A stretch of 27,145 bases of DNA from a virus. Positions 1-5,265 of this stretch are shown here, piece after piece; the first letter of the stretch is position 1; the number at the start of each line of letters is the position of its first letter. The notes beneath the pieces are model-generated. The model saw only the letters and a program-made list of their open reading frames with translations, did no database searches and was not told the DNA's origin. The DNA is taken from positions 1 through 27,145 of the IMG/VR virus record IMGVR_UViG_3300027833_000185, one strand, 5' to 3'. The position numbers and the translations under genes were made by a program.

Positions 1-191
1 AACCTCAACACTTGTTCTTCTGCTGAAACACTATTTACAATCATATGTGCTAATGGAAATATGTCTTGCTTGTTTAGGTTTACTTTGCTTATGTCACCAA
101 TAGAAACTGTATTAGTAAATTCAGTACTTCTTAATTGTTCTTCTATTGTTGAAGTTAATTGATAATAACCCCTTATACCTTGATTGCTCAT
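1..191 (-). CDS. Tail completion/terminator-like protein (5' part, runs off window)
   Basis: Only the first 63 codons lie in the window; the frame is open to base 1. The ATG at 191 overlaps the stop of the preceding frame as ATGA, which suggests translational coupling. The N-terminus (MSNQGIRGYYQLTSTIEEQL) resembles a conserved Bacteroidota-phage protein family found next to tail assembly chaperones, and I infer a tail terminator or completion role. That assignment comes from family recollection and position, not from a catalytic motif. The C-terminal two thirds of the expected protein are missing. Confidence 0.7.
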   Translation of the reverse strand, partial: MSNQGIRGYYQLTSTIEEQLRSTEFTNTVSIGDISKVNLNKQDIFPLAHMIVNSVSAEEQVLR

Positions 192-442
192 TTGAAATTT
201 TGTTTAATTCTTTTTGCTTCTACCTCTGCTTTGTCTTTCATAAAGGATAGCATCATAAAACATTCGTGTACTCCTAGTTTAGTGATATCTTCATATCTTG
301 TAATGTCTCCTTGAGCAAGTCCGTAAATTGAGTTATACCAGCCCCATTTGGTTGTGAAGTTAGATACTGCGTCAAGGCTTGTGTTTGATCCTTGTCCAAA
401 TAATTCATCATAGTTTTCGACAAGTCCAGACCTAAATTCCAC
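188..442 (-). CDS. Tail assembly chaperone, downstream (T-like) frame, probably made by -1 frameshift
   Basis: This 84-codon frame lies -1 relative to the 216-codon gene and overlaps it by 169 nt. Its only upstream start-like codon is a GTG at 442, directly after the T10 run at 443-452. Slippage on that run would fuse residues 1-160 of the upstream frame, through one Phe and a Val, to this frame, giving a product of about 245 residues. Size, position and overlap match the G/GT tail chaperone arrangement of lambda-like phages, where the minority fused product recruits the tape measure protein. The sequence around KWGWYNSIYGLAQGD resembles conserved tail proteins of Bacteroidota phages. Its end overlaps the next gene by 4 nt (ATGA). 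Independent translation from GTG is the alternative. Confidence 0.75.
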   Translation of the reverse strand: MEFRSGLVENYDELFGQGSNTSLDAVSNFTTKWGWYNSIYGLAQGDITRYEDITKLGVHECFMMLSFMKDKAEVEAKRIKQNFK

Positions 443-924
443 AAAAAAAAAATTGATGATAATACTGCATCCATAGGCATATCTAAAATATCTTGATCCT
501 TACCTACTTTGTATTCTTCTATTGTGTATTTGTCTTTTATCTTGTTTACTACTGGTCTATATAAAACTGACATAGCTTTTTCTATATTTTCCCAGTCTCC
601 AATAAAGGTATCTAAATCTATATACTCCCCTAAAGTTAAATCATCTAGTTGTGGATGAAACCCATAGTTAATATTGTTTAGCTTAAAACTTCTAACTAGG
701 TTAGGCTTCTGCTCAAACATTTCTGTAAGTGTACTTACTATTAGTTCACTATCATTAAACTTTAACCTCATTACATCTTCAAGGTTTAACTTGCAGAAAA
801 TCTCAATGATCTTTGCATTTAAAAAACTTTCATCATCTACATTTTTCTGTATTTTAAGAAAGTGCTTATACTGCCTTAAAGTAATTTCACTTAAATCATT
901 TGGTACTGTAATATTGATATTCAT
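274..924 (-). CDS. Tail assembly chaperone (G-like), zero frame
   Basis: This is a 216-residue protein starting with ATG at 924, two bases downstream of the CGTTATATAA element. I recognise it as a Bacteroidota-phage family with a GEYIDLDTFIGDWENIEKAM-type core (about residues 100-120) and a C-terminus ending DMKISLN. No enzyme motif is present. Its place after terminase, before a tail terminator-like gene, and its long out-of-frame overlap with a second conserved-looking frame suggest the tail assembly chaperone that coats the tape measure protein. A T10 run falls at codons 158-161, where a -1 shift would switch ribosomes into the overlapping frame. It is probably the first gene of a late operon, as it follows a terminator and its own promoter-like element. 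Confidence 0.75.
   Translation of the reverse strand: MNINITVPNDLSEITLRQYKHFLKIQKNVDDESFLNAKIIEIFCKLNLEDVMRLKFNDSELIVSTLTEMFEQKPNLVRSFKLNNINYGFHPQLDDLTLGEYIDLDTFIGDWENIEKAMSVLYRPVVNKIKDKYTIEEYKVGKDQDILDMPMDAVLSSIFFLWNLGLDLSKTMMNYLDKDQTQALTQYLTSQPNGAGITQFTDLLKETLQDMKISLN
443..452 (-). promoter_or_regulatory. T10 slippery tract for -1 frameshift (ribosomal or transcriptional)
   Basis: The coding strand reads ATT TTT TTT TTG TGG, with ten consecutive T at codons 158-161 of the chaperone gene. Re-reading one T gives ATT TTT TTT TTT GTG GAA and enters the 84-codon frame. Runs of nine or more A or T are known sites of both ribosome slippage and RNA polymerase slippage, so either mechanism could operate. 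Confidence 0.7.
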
Positions 925-926
925 AC

Positions 927-957
927 TTATATAACGTTTTTAAAATGGTTTTTTATA
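927..957 (-). promoter_or_regulatory. Putative late promoter, AAAA-N14-CGTTATATAA (site 1)
   Basis: CGTTATATAA occupies 936-927 on the minus strand and TATAAAA lies 14 nt upstream. The element ends two bases before the ATG of the chaperone gene and begins about 16 nt after the terminator at 973-1005. It shares sequence and spacing with four other sites in this window. If the TSS is about 6-7 nt after CGTTAT, the transcript starts at or next to the A of ATG. Confidence 0.6.
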
Positions 958-972
958 GTAAGGTAAATATAA

Positions 973-1005
973 TAAAAAAAGGTACACCATTTCTGATGCA
1001 CCTCT
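973..1005 (-). terminator. Intrinsic terminator
   Basis: On the minus strand AGGTGCATCA, loop GAAA, then TGGTGTACCT form a 10-bp stem followed by TTTTTTT. Two pairs are G-U wobbles that work only in the minus-strand RNA, so the direction is clear. It ends the terminase/small-gene transcript before the tail operon. Confidence 0.8.
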
Positions 1006-1024
1006 TAAACAAAACTCAACTTAA

Positions 1025-1138
1025 CTAAATCATACTTGCTTCGTGACAAGTGCCACTACACACACCCTCGTGGTCTATATCTGCACCACATTCTGTGCAT
1101 TCAAACTCTTTGTATTCGGGTGGGCTATACCAATCCAT
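1025..1138 (-). CDS. 37-aa Cys-rich small protein (zinc-finger-like)
   Basis: The frame runs from ATG at 1138 to TAG at 1025. The peptide begins MDWYSPPEYKEF and has CTECG (about residues 14-18) and CSGTCHEASM (about 28-37), giving four Cys and one His that could bind one zinc ion. The 44-aa gene upstream ends inside this gene, overlapping it by 14 nt. I recall similar tiny CxxC...CSGTC proteins from flavobacterial phages, but no function is known to me. A terminator follows within about 20 nt. The ordered Cys spacing argues against a chance frame. Confidence 0.6.
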   Translation of the reverse strand: MDWYSPPEYKEFECTECGADIDHEGVCSGTCHEASMI

Positions 1139-1259
1139 AATATTCTGTTTTAAGTTTACCATTACGGTAATGTTCTATAATTACACCAGTTGATAAAGGT
1201 ACTACCTTGTATGGTCTGATGCTTCTTTTAATTAGGAATTTATCTATTATCTTTTTCAT
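1125..1259 (-). CDS. 44-aa hypothetical basic protein
   Basis: The frame runs from ATG at 1259 to TAG at 1125. The product is basic, beginning MKKIIDKFLIKRSIRPYKVV and ending NGKLKTEYYGLV. The leader reads AAACAGAT directly before the ATG, the same word as in front of the 62-aa gene at 1550, which supports the start. It overlaps the downstream 37-aa gene. No domain is recognised. It could be a short beta-rich DNA- or RNA-binding protein, but that is speculation. Confidence 0.5.
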   Translation of the reverse strand: MKKIIDKFLIKRSIRPYKVVPLSTGVIIEHYRNGKLKTEYYGLV

Positions 1260-1270
1260 ATCTGTTTTAT

Positions 1271-1369
1271 TTATTCTTCTATTTCGTTAAATACTGCGTG
1301 TTCTAAACAAGATCCACATAATTCATCACTTAAATAAGATGCTTCTGCACCACAACAATTACTATACAT
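1271..1369 (-). CDS. 32-aa zinc-ribbon-like small protein
   Basis: The frame runs from ATG at 1369 to TAA at 1271. The peptide starts MYSNCCGAEASYLSDELCGS and continues CLEHAVF, so CCGA and CGSC form a classic four-Cys zinc-ribbon pattern within 21 residues. It overlaps the end of the 62-aa gene by 8 nt, a typical spacing in this operon. The CCGAE-x(n)-CxxC-x-EH pattern resembles small zinc-ribbon proteins common in Bacteroidota phages. Function unknown. Confidence 0.6.
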   Translation of the reverse strand: MYSNCCGAEASYLSDELCGSCLEHAVFNEIEE

Positions 1370-1550
1370 ATTCTTTTTTTATTTCGTTATACTCTTTGAT
1401 GTATTCTTTAGCATCATCTAAAAAAGTTGGTGCTATATGTTTTAATACACCTCTGTTATCTTCCATATAACTAAAGTAGGTTTCTAACCTCAACTTAATA
1501 GCATATAGCTTTTGAAATTCTTCTAATGGTAATTTTACTGTTTCTTTCAT
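1362..1550 (-). CDS. 62-aa hypothetical, helical
   Basis: ATG at 1550 follows an AACAGAT leader. The protein looks almost entirely alpha-helical (LPLEEFQKLYAIKLRLETYF; then DDAKEYIKEYNEIKKEYV), with no Cys and no hydrophobic segment, and may form a short coiled coil. It is the first gene after terminase, separated from it by 70 nt that hold a weak Bacteroidota-type promoter and a 14-bp palindrome. No family is recognised. Confidence 0.65.
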   Translation of the reverse strand: MKETVKLPLEEFQKLYAIKLRLETYFSYMEDNRGVLKHIAPTFLDDAKEYIKEYNEIKKEYV

Positions 1551-1568
1551 ATCTGTTTTGTTAGTTAA

Positions 1569-1606
1569 TATATTGCAATATAATAAATAAATAACATACC
1601 AACAAA
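1569..1606 (-). promoter_or_regulatory. Weak host-type promoter with overlapping 14-bp palindrome
   Basis: On the minus strand TTTG (1606-1603), 19 nt, then TTATATTG (1583-1576) matches the Bacteroidota TTTG/TAnnTTTG pattern at six of eight -7 positions. TATATTGCAATATA at 1569-1582 is a perfect palindrome overlapping the -7 element and could be an operator. The evidence is modest because AT-rich palindromes arise easily. Confidence 0.3.
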
Positions 1607-1620
1607 TAATTTAATAACTT

Positions 1621-2889
1621 TTATGATATGTAGTAATTACCTTTGTTTGGATTTAACTCAAAATAACACCTCATCATAAGTGCATCACTATAATCTGGTG
1701 ACCTACCAATTTGTTTTTTTACCTCATCTTTACCAAGTAAACTTATTTTAGATGTATCAACTTCTTTTGGCAATCTTACCCATTCAAGTTCTTCTGTTAA
1801 TAGTTGTTCTATCTTTTCACTACAATTTATATATATTTCATTTCTGTTTATTATTTCAGATAGTTTATAATAGCATTGAGTTTTTAAATTTGAAAAGTTT
1901 TCTGAAAATCCTTTTACCTTTACTGGTCTTGAATTGTTCACAAATCCTTGACATTTTAAATAATCAACAACACCACCACCAACACCATCTTCATCAACTA
2001 TAATATTGTTTGTATTTACGTTATACTTGTTTTTTAAAAAAGTAATTAAATCAACACTTTCATTTACTCGGCTTACATTTTTTGTCTGTACCTCAATAAC
2101 TCTTAACCCACTCCAAACAAACACAACTGTTTTATCATTTCCTAAACGTGCAATATCAGCAGTAATATATTTTATTCCATCGTTTAAGTGCGTGTTGCTA
2201 AATATTTTTATAATACTATCATTGTTTACTAATTGCCCAATATCTTCACTGGCTTCTGCCTCATATAGTTCTTTAAATATTTTTGCTGGCAAATCTTTCT
2301 TAGCTTGTTCCACTTCTTCTTTTGACAATATACCAGCTTCAATAGCATCCCAGCAAGTAACTTTAAAGTACTCATACTCTTTATCTGATTTACTTTTTTC
2401 TTTTAATTTATGAACCCAATTAGAAATGCCACCAAAGTTACCTATTAACTTACAAGGTGCTTCTGTTGATGATAGTGTAGACCTTAAAGCATACCAGGCT
2501 TCTGGTCTTGCTCTTGGTGCTTCATCAAACACACAAGCATAAACATCTTCACCATAAAGATTATCTGGTTTCTCAGCAGTCTTAAAATGCATTTCTGCAC
2601 CATTTGGACATACTATAACTAAATTACTTTCATTGAATTTATACAAACCAGTTGAAGATAAATATCTACGCATCCTTTTAAATGCAATTTTAGCTTGATT
2701 ATATACTGGAGCAACCCACCAATAATTGTGATTAATAGCAGATTGATGTTCGTGTGCTTTACCATATAACCACATTATATGAGAATAAGTTTTACCAGCT
2801 TTTGTTGATGCTTCAGTAATTGTAAATCTTGCACTTGAGAATAATATTCTCTTTTGGTATTCTGATAAATTTGGTTTTATTATTTCCAA
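1621..2889 (-). CDS. terL: Terminase large subunit
   Basis: This is the packaging motor: it cuts concatemeric DNA and pumps it through the portal by ATP hydrolysis. Visible motifs are Walker A ASTKAGKT (residues 27-34), Walker B ACVFDEA with D122 and catalytic E123, and a C-terminal RNase H-like nuclease with TADIARLGND, IIVDEDGVGGG and SPDYSDALMM acidic motifs. At 422 aa it is normal to slightly short for the family. The frame has no ATG before Walker A; an in-frame TAA lies 9 nt upstream of the TTG at 2889, so TTG, overlapping the end of terS by 10 nt, is the best start. Translation is probably coupled to terS. Confidence 0.93.
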   Translation of the reverse strand: MEIIKPNLSEYQKRILFSSARFTITEASTKAGKTYSHIMWLYGKAHEHQSAINHNYWWVAPVYNQAKIAFKRMRRYLSSTGLYKFNESNLVIVCPNGAEMHFKTAEKPDNLYGEDVYACVFDEAPRARPEAWYALRSTLSSTEAPCKLIGNFGGISNWVHKLKEKSKSDKEYEYFKVTCWDAIEAGILSKEEVEQAKKDLPAKIFKELYEAEASEDIGQLVNNDSIIKIFSNTHLNDGIKYITADIARLGNDKTVVFVWSGLRVIEVQTKNVSRVNESVDLITFLKNKYNVNTNNIIVDEDGVGGGVVDYLKCQGFVNNSRPVKVKGFSENFSNLKTQCYYKLSEIINRNEIYINCSEKIEQLLTEELEWVRLPKEVDTSKISLLGKDEVKKQIGRSPDYSDALMMRCYFELNPNKGNYYIS

Positions 2890-3137
2890 TCTGCCATATT
2901 AATTATAGGTACTTTATCAATACTTACATCTACACTCTCTTTAGGTTTACCATATCTGTAACCGAAATATAAACTCATAGCACGACTATCACCTTTTAAG
3001 ATCTGTTTACCTAGTGTTTTAATTACCTCATCATTATCAATAAGGTTATCTAACTTTTCTATTAGTTTAAGTTCATCTGCTTTCTTTGGTCTACCAGCAC
3101 CATCTCTTTTACCACCGTTATTTTTTCTTTTATCCAT
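2880..3137 (-). CDS. terS: Terminase small subunit (putative)
   Basis: An 85-aa protein with a basic GGKRDGAGRPKK N-terminus (about residues 8-19), typical of terminase small subunits and other phage DNA-binding proteins. A helical middle and the YGKPKESVDV signature (about residues 62-71) match small-terminase-like proteins of Bacteroidota phages. It probably recognises the packaging site and recruits TerL, which overlaps its end. ATG at 3137 lies 23 nt after a CGTTATATAA element, the longest leader among the five such sites. The inverted-repeat gap at 3299-3519 upstream is a candidate recognition site. Confidence 0.8.
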   Translation of the reverse strand: MDKRKNNGGKRDGAGRPKKADELKLIEKLDNLIDNDEVIKTLGKQILKGDSRAMSLYFGYRYGKPKESVDVSIDKVPIINMADWK

Positions 3138-3160
3138 TTGATAGAAATTTGTTTATTCAA

Positions 3161-3190
3161 TTATATAACGTATTTACTCAACGTTTTTAT
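3161..3190 (-). promoter_or_regulatory. Putative late promoter (site 2)
   Basis: CGTTATATAA occupies 3170-3161 on the minus strand with ATAAAA 14 nt upstream. It sits just after the stop of the 40-aa gene and 23 nt before the small terminase ATG. The spacing is the same as at the other four sites. Confidence 0.55.
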
Positions 3191-3296
3191 TTAGCTTTAA
3201 TTTTAGCAGTCTTTCTCTTATTGCTTTTCTTTCTTTACCCTTTGGTAATTTGTCAAATAGTTGTTGTAGCTTTTGTATTAGTTTCTTTCTGTTCAT
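3174..3296 (-). CDS. 40-aa highly basic peptide
   Basis: The frame runs from ATG at 3296 to TAA at 3174. The product is Lys/Arg-rich and amphipathic (MNRKKLIQKLQQLFDKLPKG, then KERKAIRERLLKLKL), so a nucleic-acid-binding or protein-protein helix is plausible. It lies between the inverted-repeat gap and terS, and its end is adjacent to the putative late promoter. No family is recognised. Intact frame, good position and biased composition support it being real. Confidence 0.5.
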   Translation of the reverse strand: MNRKKLIQKLQQLFDKLPKGKERKAIRERLLKLKLNKNVE

Positions 3297-3298
3297 AG

Positions 3299-3519
3299 TT
3301 TATTTATTAGTTGACGTTATAAGGTGTTGTATGCAATTAAAAAAGACATACAACAATAAATATAAGTAATAAGGGTTAAGAGGCTTGCTACATTTAAGTG
3401 CGAATTTAACTATTTAAGCACCTCTTTATTTTATACTTTTTCGACTCCCTTACTACTCATATTCTTTGCCGTTGTAAACACATTTAAAAACGTGTTACAA
3501 CAAGTAATATAAAAAATAA
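3299..3519. other. Noncoding gap with three inverted repeats; candidate origin or packaging site
   Basis: Neither strand holds a frame of useful length here. The gap contains a perfect 9-bp inverted repeat TGTTGTATG/CATACAACA (3325-3333 and 3347-3355, 13-nt loop). A second, bulged repeat pairs AAGAGG (3378-3383) with CCTCTT (3421-3426), with inner GTGC/GCAC words. A third pairs GTTGTAAACAC with GTGTTACAAC (3471-3481, 3492-3501). None is followed by a T-run, so terminators are unlikely. Its place just upstream of the terminase genes suggests a pac/cos or replication role; this is inference. Confidence 0.45.
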
Positions 3520-3681
3520 CTAATTTCTTTTATCTTTTATATACTCTTTTAATCCCTCAGCAACATTTAATAAATTACTTAATAATTCTTTTGCTTCTTC
3601 TTTCTTTTCAATAGTTGTTTTAACTTCTGTTACGTCTAATTCTAAATAGTAATCTCCGTAATTTTTTAAATTTAATTTCAT
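3520..3681 (-). CDS. 53-aa hypothetical, charged
   Basis: The frame runs from ATG at 3681 to TAG at 3520. The first half looks beta-like (MKLNLKNYGDYYLELDVTEV) and the second is a charged helix (KKEEAKELLSNLL...YIKDKRN). It has no Cys and no hydrophobic segment. It is the last gene of the early block before the inverted-repeat gap and is separated from the 77-aa gene by about 60 nt without a clear signal. No family is recognised. Confidence 0.5.
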   Translation of the reverse strand: MKLNLKNYGDYYLELDVTEVKTTIEKKEEAKELLSNLLNVAEGLKEYIKDKRN

Positions 3682-3742
3682 TTTTATTTATTTTTAGTTA
3701 ATTATTCCGTTACTTTTCATATTACAATACCGTTGTAAGTAA

Positions 3743-3976
3743 TTACAAGCGTTCTATTATTTCATCTAATTGCTCTGTGTTGTGTAGTTGGCAGTTATTA
3801 TAAGCGAAATCCTTTAAATCTTCAATTGCTTGTAACTTCTCACAACAACGTGTATAATTAATAGCTGGTTTTAGGCTTTCATATAAACGAGATTTTACAT
3901 TCGCTAATGGTTCTAATCTATCAAATATGTCATTACAGCAATCTTCAATCAATTTTAATAATTCTTTGTCAGTCAT
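3743..3976 (-). CDS. 77-aa hypothetical with duplicated leader
   Basis: The frame is open from an ATG at 4024, but I prefer the ATG at 3976 (MTDKELLKLIEDCCND). The stretch 3977-4024 is a divergent copy of the untranslated leader of the neighbouring 79-aa gene, which likewise ends in ATGACTGA. The protein is helical with several Cys (CC near residues 12-13, CC near 44-45). No domain is recognised. If the upstream ATG is used the protein has 93 residues. Confidence 0.55.
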   Translation of the reverse strand: MTDKELLKLIEDCCNDIFDRLEPLANVKSRLYESLKPAINYTRCCEKLQAIEDLKDFAYNNCQLHNTEQLDEIIERL

Positions 3977-4024
3977 TTTTGCTTTATTTATTAAGGTTAT
4001 TTCTTTATTCACGCTACTAATCAT
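3963..4024 (-). repeat. Duplicated gene leader, copy B
   Basis: On the minus strand this copy begins ATGATTAGTAGCGT, continues with an AT-rich stretch containing CTTAATAAA, and ends at ATGACTGA. Copy A at 4281-4328 has the same first 14 bases, CTTAATAAA and ATGACTGA, with a shorter spacer. The identity lies mainly outside coding sequence, which suggests a copied translation or transcription start region. Confidence 0.6.
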
Positions 4025-4051
4025 ACACTTTTAAGTTGTAGCACATTTATA

Positions 4052-4291
4052 TCAGCGTTGGCTTCCAAAGTAATTCCTTTCATTAATAAAGGATTTTCGT
4101 CCAGTATTTAAAGACTTATCTACAATACTATTTGCTTTTACACCATTTCTTTCTAGCACACTAACTATATTCCATACTTGCGGGCTATCTGCTACACCTT
4201 CTGGTACATACTTATTTATTAAGTTGTTTGCATCTTTTAAGGCTTTAACTAAATCGTCATTTCTTTTTTGTAATTTCTGTAAATCAGTCAT
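4052..4291 (-). CDS. 79-aa hypothetical
   Basis: ATG at 4291 begins MTDLQKLQKRNDDLVKALKD. The N-terminal 30 residues look like a coiled coil; the rest is polar and ends NYFGSQR. It is preceded by copy A of the duplicated leader and followed by the gene carrying copy B, so the two starts share an origin although the proteins differ beyond the first few residues. No family or motif is recognised. It lies in the early block downstream of the DnaA-domain-IV-like gene. Confidence 0.65.
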   Translation of the reverse strand: MTDLQKLQKRNDDLVKALKDANNLINKYVPEGVADSPQVWNIVSVLERNGVKANSIVDKSLNTGRKSFINERNYFGSQR

Positions 4292-4328
4292 TTTATTAAG
4301 TTTTAGTTTATTTATACGCTACTAATCA
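4281..4328 (-). repeat. Duplicated gene leader, copy A
   Basis: This minus-strand segment begins ATGATTAGTAGCGT, overlapping the stop of the preceding 61-aa gene, and reaches ATGACTGA at the start of the 79-aa gene. It shares its ends and an internal CTTAATAAA with copy B at 3963-4024. Confidence 0.6.
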
Positions 4329-4511
4329 TAATTTTTCTATTTCTTTTAGTACTTCTTGATAGTATTCTATGTTGTTAGATGGTTTTAGTATTTCGTTTTC
4401 TAGTATAAGACTTATATGTAATTTAGCACATTTCTTTGCTTCTGTGCTTGTTGTTGTTTCTACATAAAATGCTTTTACTAATTGGTATGCTTTCTCTTTT
4501 GGTGTTTGCAT
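4326..4511 (-). CDS. 61-aa conserved small phage protein
   Basis: Starting at ATG 4511 the product begins MQTPKEKAYQLVKAFY, then EAKKCAKLHISLIL and a C-terminal EYYQEVLKEIEKL. This pattern is very common in small proteins of Bacteroidota phages and mobile elements (an AK-C-A...E(I/V)...YW-EVK-EIEKL type), of unknown function. A GTG at 4535 that overlaps the previous stop as GTGA would add eight residues, but they do not fit the family start as I remember it. It is helical throughout with no membrane segment. It sits directly downstream of the DnaA-like gene in the same operon. Confidence 0.7.
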   Translation of the reverse strand: MQTPKEKAYQLVKAFYVETTTSTEAKKCAKLHISLILENEILKPSNNIEYYQEVLKEIEKL

Positions 4512-4531
4512 AAATAGCCATTCTTTTTTTA

Positions 4532-5095
4532 TCACGTTGCACAGTTTATTATTTCATACTCACTATTGTTTTGCTTCCATTCAAAAGACTTTAATACTAA
4601 AGCTGCACGTTCATCATACATTGTTTTTTGTTCTTCTTCTAAACCTCTGTATTTCTTTTCGTTTAGTGTGTAGCCACCATTGAATTGGCTTAACTTTTCT
4701 ATTGCTTTGAAATAATCTTTTTCTAGTGTTGCATACTTTTTTTGTATCACTTCTAGTTTAGATATTTGGCTATACTCTATTTGTGATTTAACTATAAAGT
4801 TGCTTTCTAATTTATCGTAATAATCAAACCTATCTTTTTTGTACAATGGGTACATTTTGTTTGCGTGTATTGCCGTTGCGTGGTCAAATGATTTACCCTT
4901 TGATTTTATAAAGTCAGATATACTTACCCATCTCATATCAAGTTTGTTTCTTAATATATGACAAAGCAAAGCACGATGCTCAACGTATTCAGTTTGCCTT
5001 GTTTGTTTGTATATATCTATGCCAGTTAAAGTAATAAGTAATTCACTTACTTGTTCTGGTGTTTCTAGTATTGTTGGTACTGTGTTGTAATTCAT
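4532..5095 (-). CDS. DnaA domain IV-like DNA-binding protein
   Basis: A 187-aa protein. Residues about 27-85 resemble the helix-turn-helix DnaA C-terminal domain: an Arg-rich start (KQTRQTEYVEHRALLCHILR) and DHATAIHANKMYPLY, matching the DHxT...H signature that contacts DnaA boxes. Residues about 86-165 form a charged, possibly coiled-coil region. There is no AAA+ ATPase domain, so it cannot act as full DnaA. It may bind the phage origin or the host oriC to recruit or sequester replication proteins. ATG at 5095 overlaps the previous gene by 4 nt (ATGA). Confidence 0.7.
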   Translation of the reverse strand: MNYNTVPTILETPEQVSELLITLTGIDIYKQTRQTEYVEHRALLCHILRNKLDMRWVSISDFIKSKGKSFDHATAIHANKMYPLYKKDRFDYYDKLESNFIVKSQIEYSQISKLEVIQKKYATLEKDYFKAIEKLSQFNGGYTLNEKKYRGLEEEQKTMYDERAALVLKSFEWKQNNSEYEIINCAT

Positions 5096-5265
5096 TTGCT
5101 TTGTAGTTTTTGTATGTATAAAGCTGCATCCATTAATTCTTCTTTTAGGTGCTGCAAAAAATCATCTTTGTTATTGTCTTGTAGTGTTGTTTTGTATTTG
5201 TCTATTCCTACACAACTTCTTATATCAAATTCTCTTTTTAGATCTTCTACTATTTTATCTTTCAT
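5092..5265 (-). CDS. MazG-like small protein (57 aa)
   Basis: The ATG at 5265 overlaps the exonuclease stop as ATGA and is preferred over an upstream in-frame start. The product has RSCVGIDKYKTTLQDNN and FLQHLKEELMDAALYIQKL, resembling the RS-x-VG-x-KYGTTL and HLxEELxDAxxYL segments of short MazG-like phage proteins. The EELMDA part corresponds to the metal-binding helix ExxD of MazG-fold nucleotide pyrophosphohydrolases. At 57 residues it holds only about half of a full MazG domain, so it would need to oligomerise or may have a non-enzymatic role. Confidence 0.65.
   Translation of the reverse strand: MKDKIVEDLKREFDIRSCVGIDKYKTTLQDNNKDDFLQHLKEELMDAALYIQKLQSK

Noticed and set aside
3312-3322. 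CGTTATAAGG on the plus strand
   Set aside because: It resembles the late element but points to the plus strand, lacks TATATAA and the AAAA upstream, and faces no gene.
3370-3430. tRNA or intrinsic terminator in the inverted-repeat gap
   Set aside because: No cloverleaf arms or T-loop consensus, and no T-run directly after the stem on either strand in the expected place.
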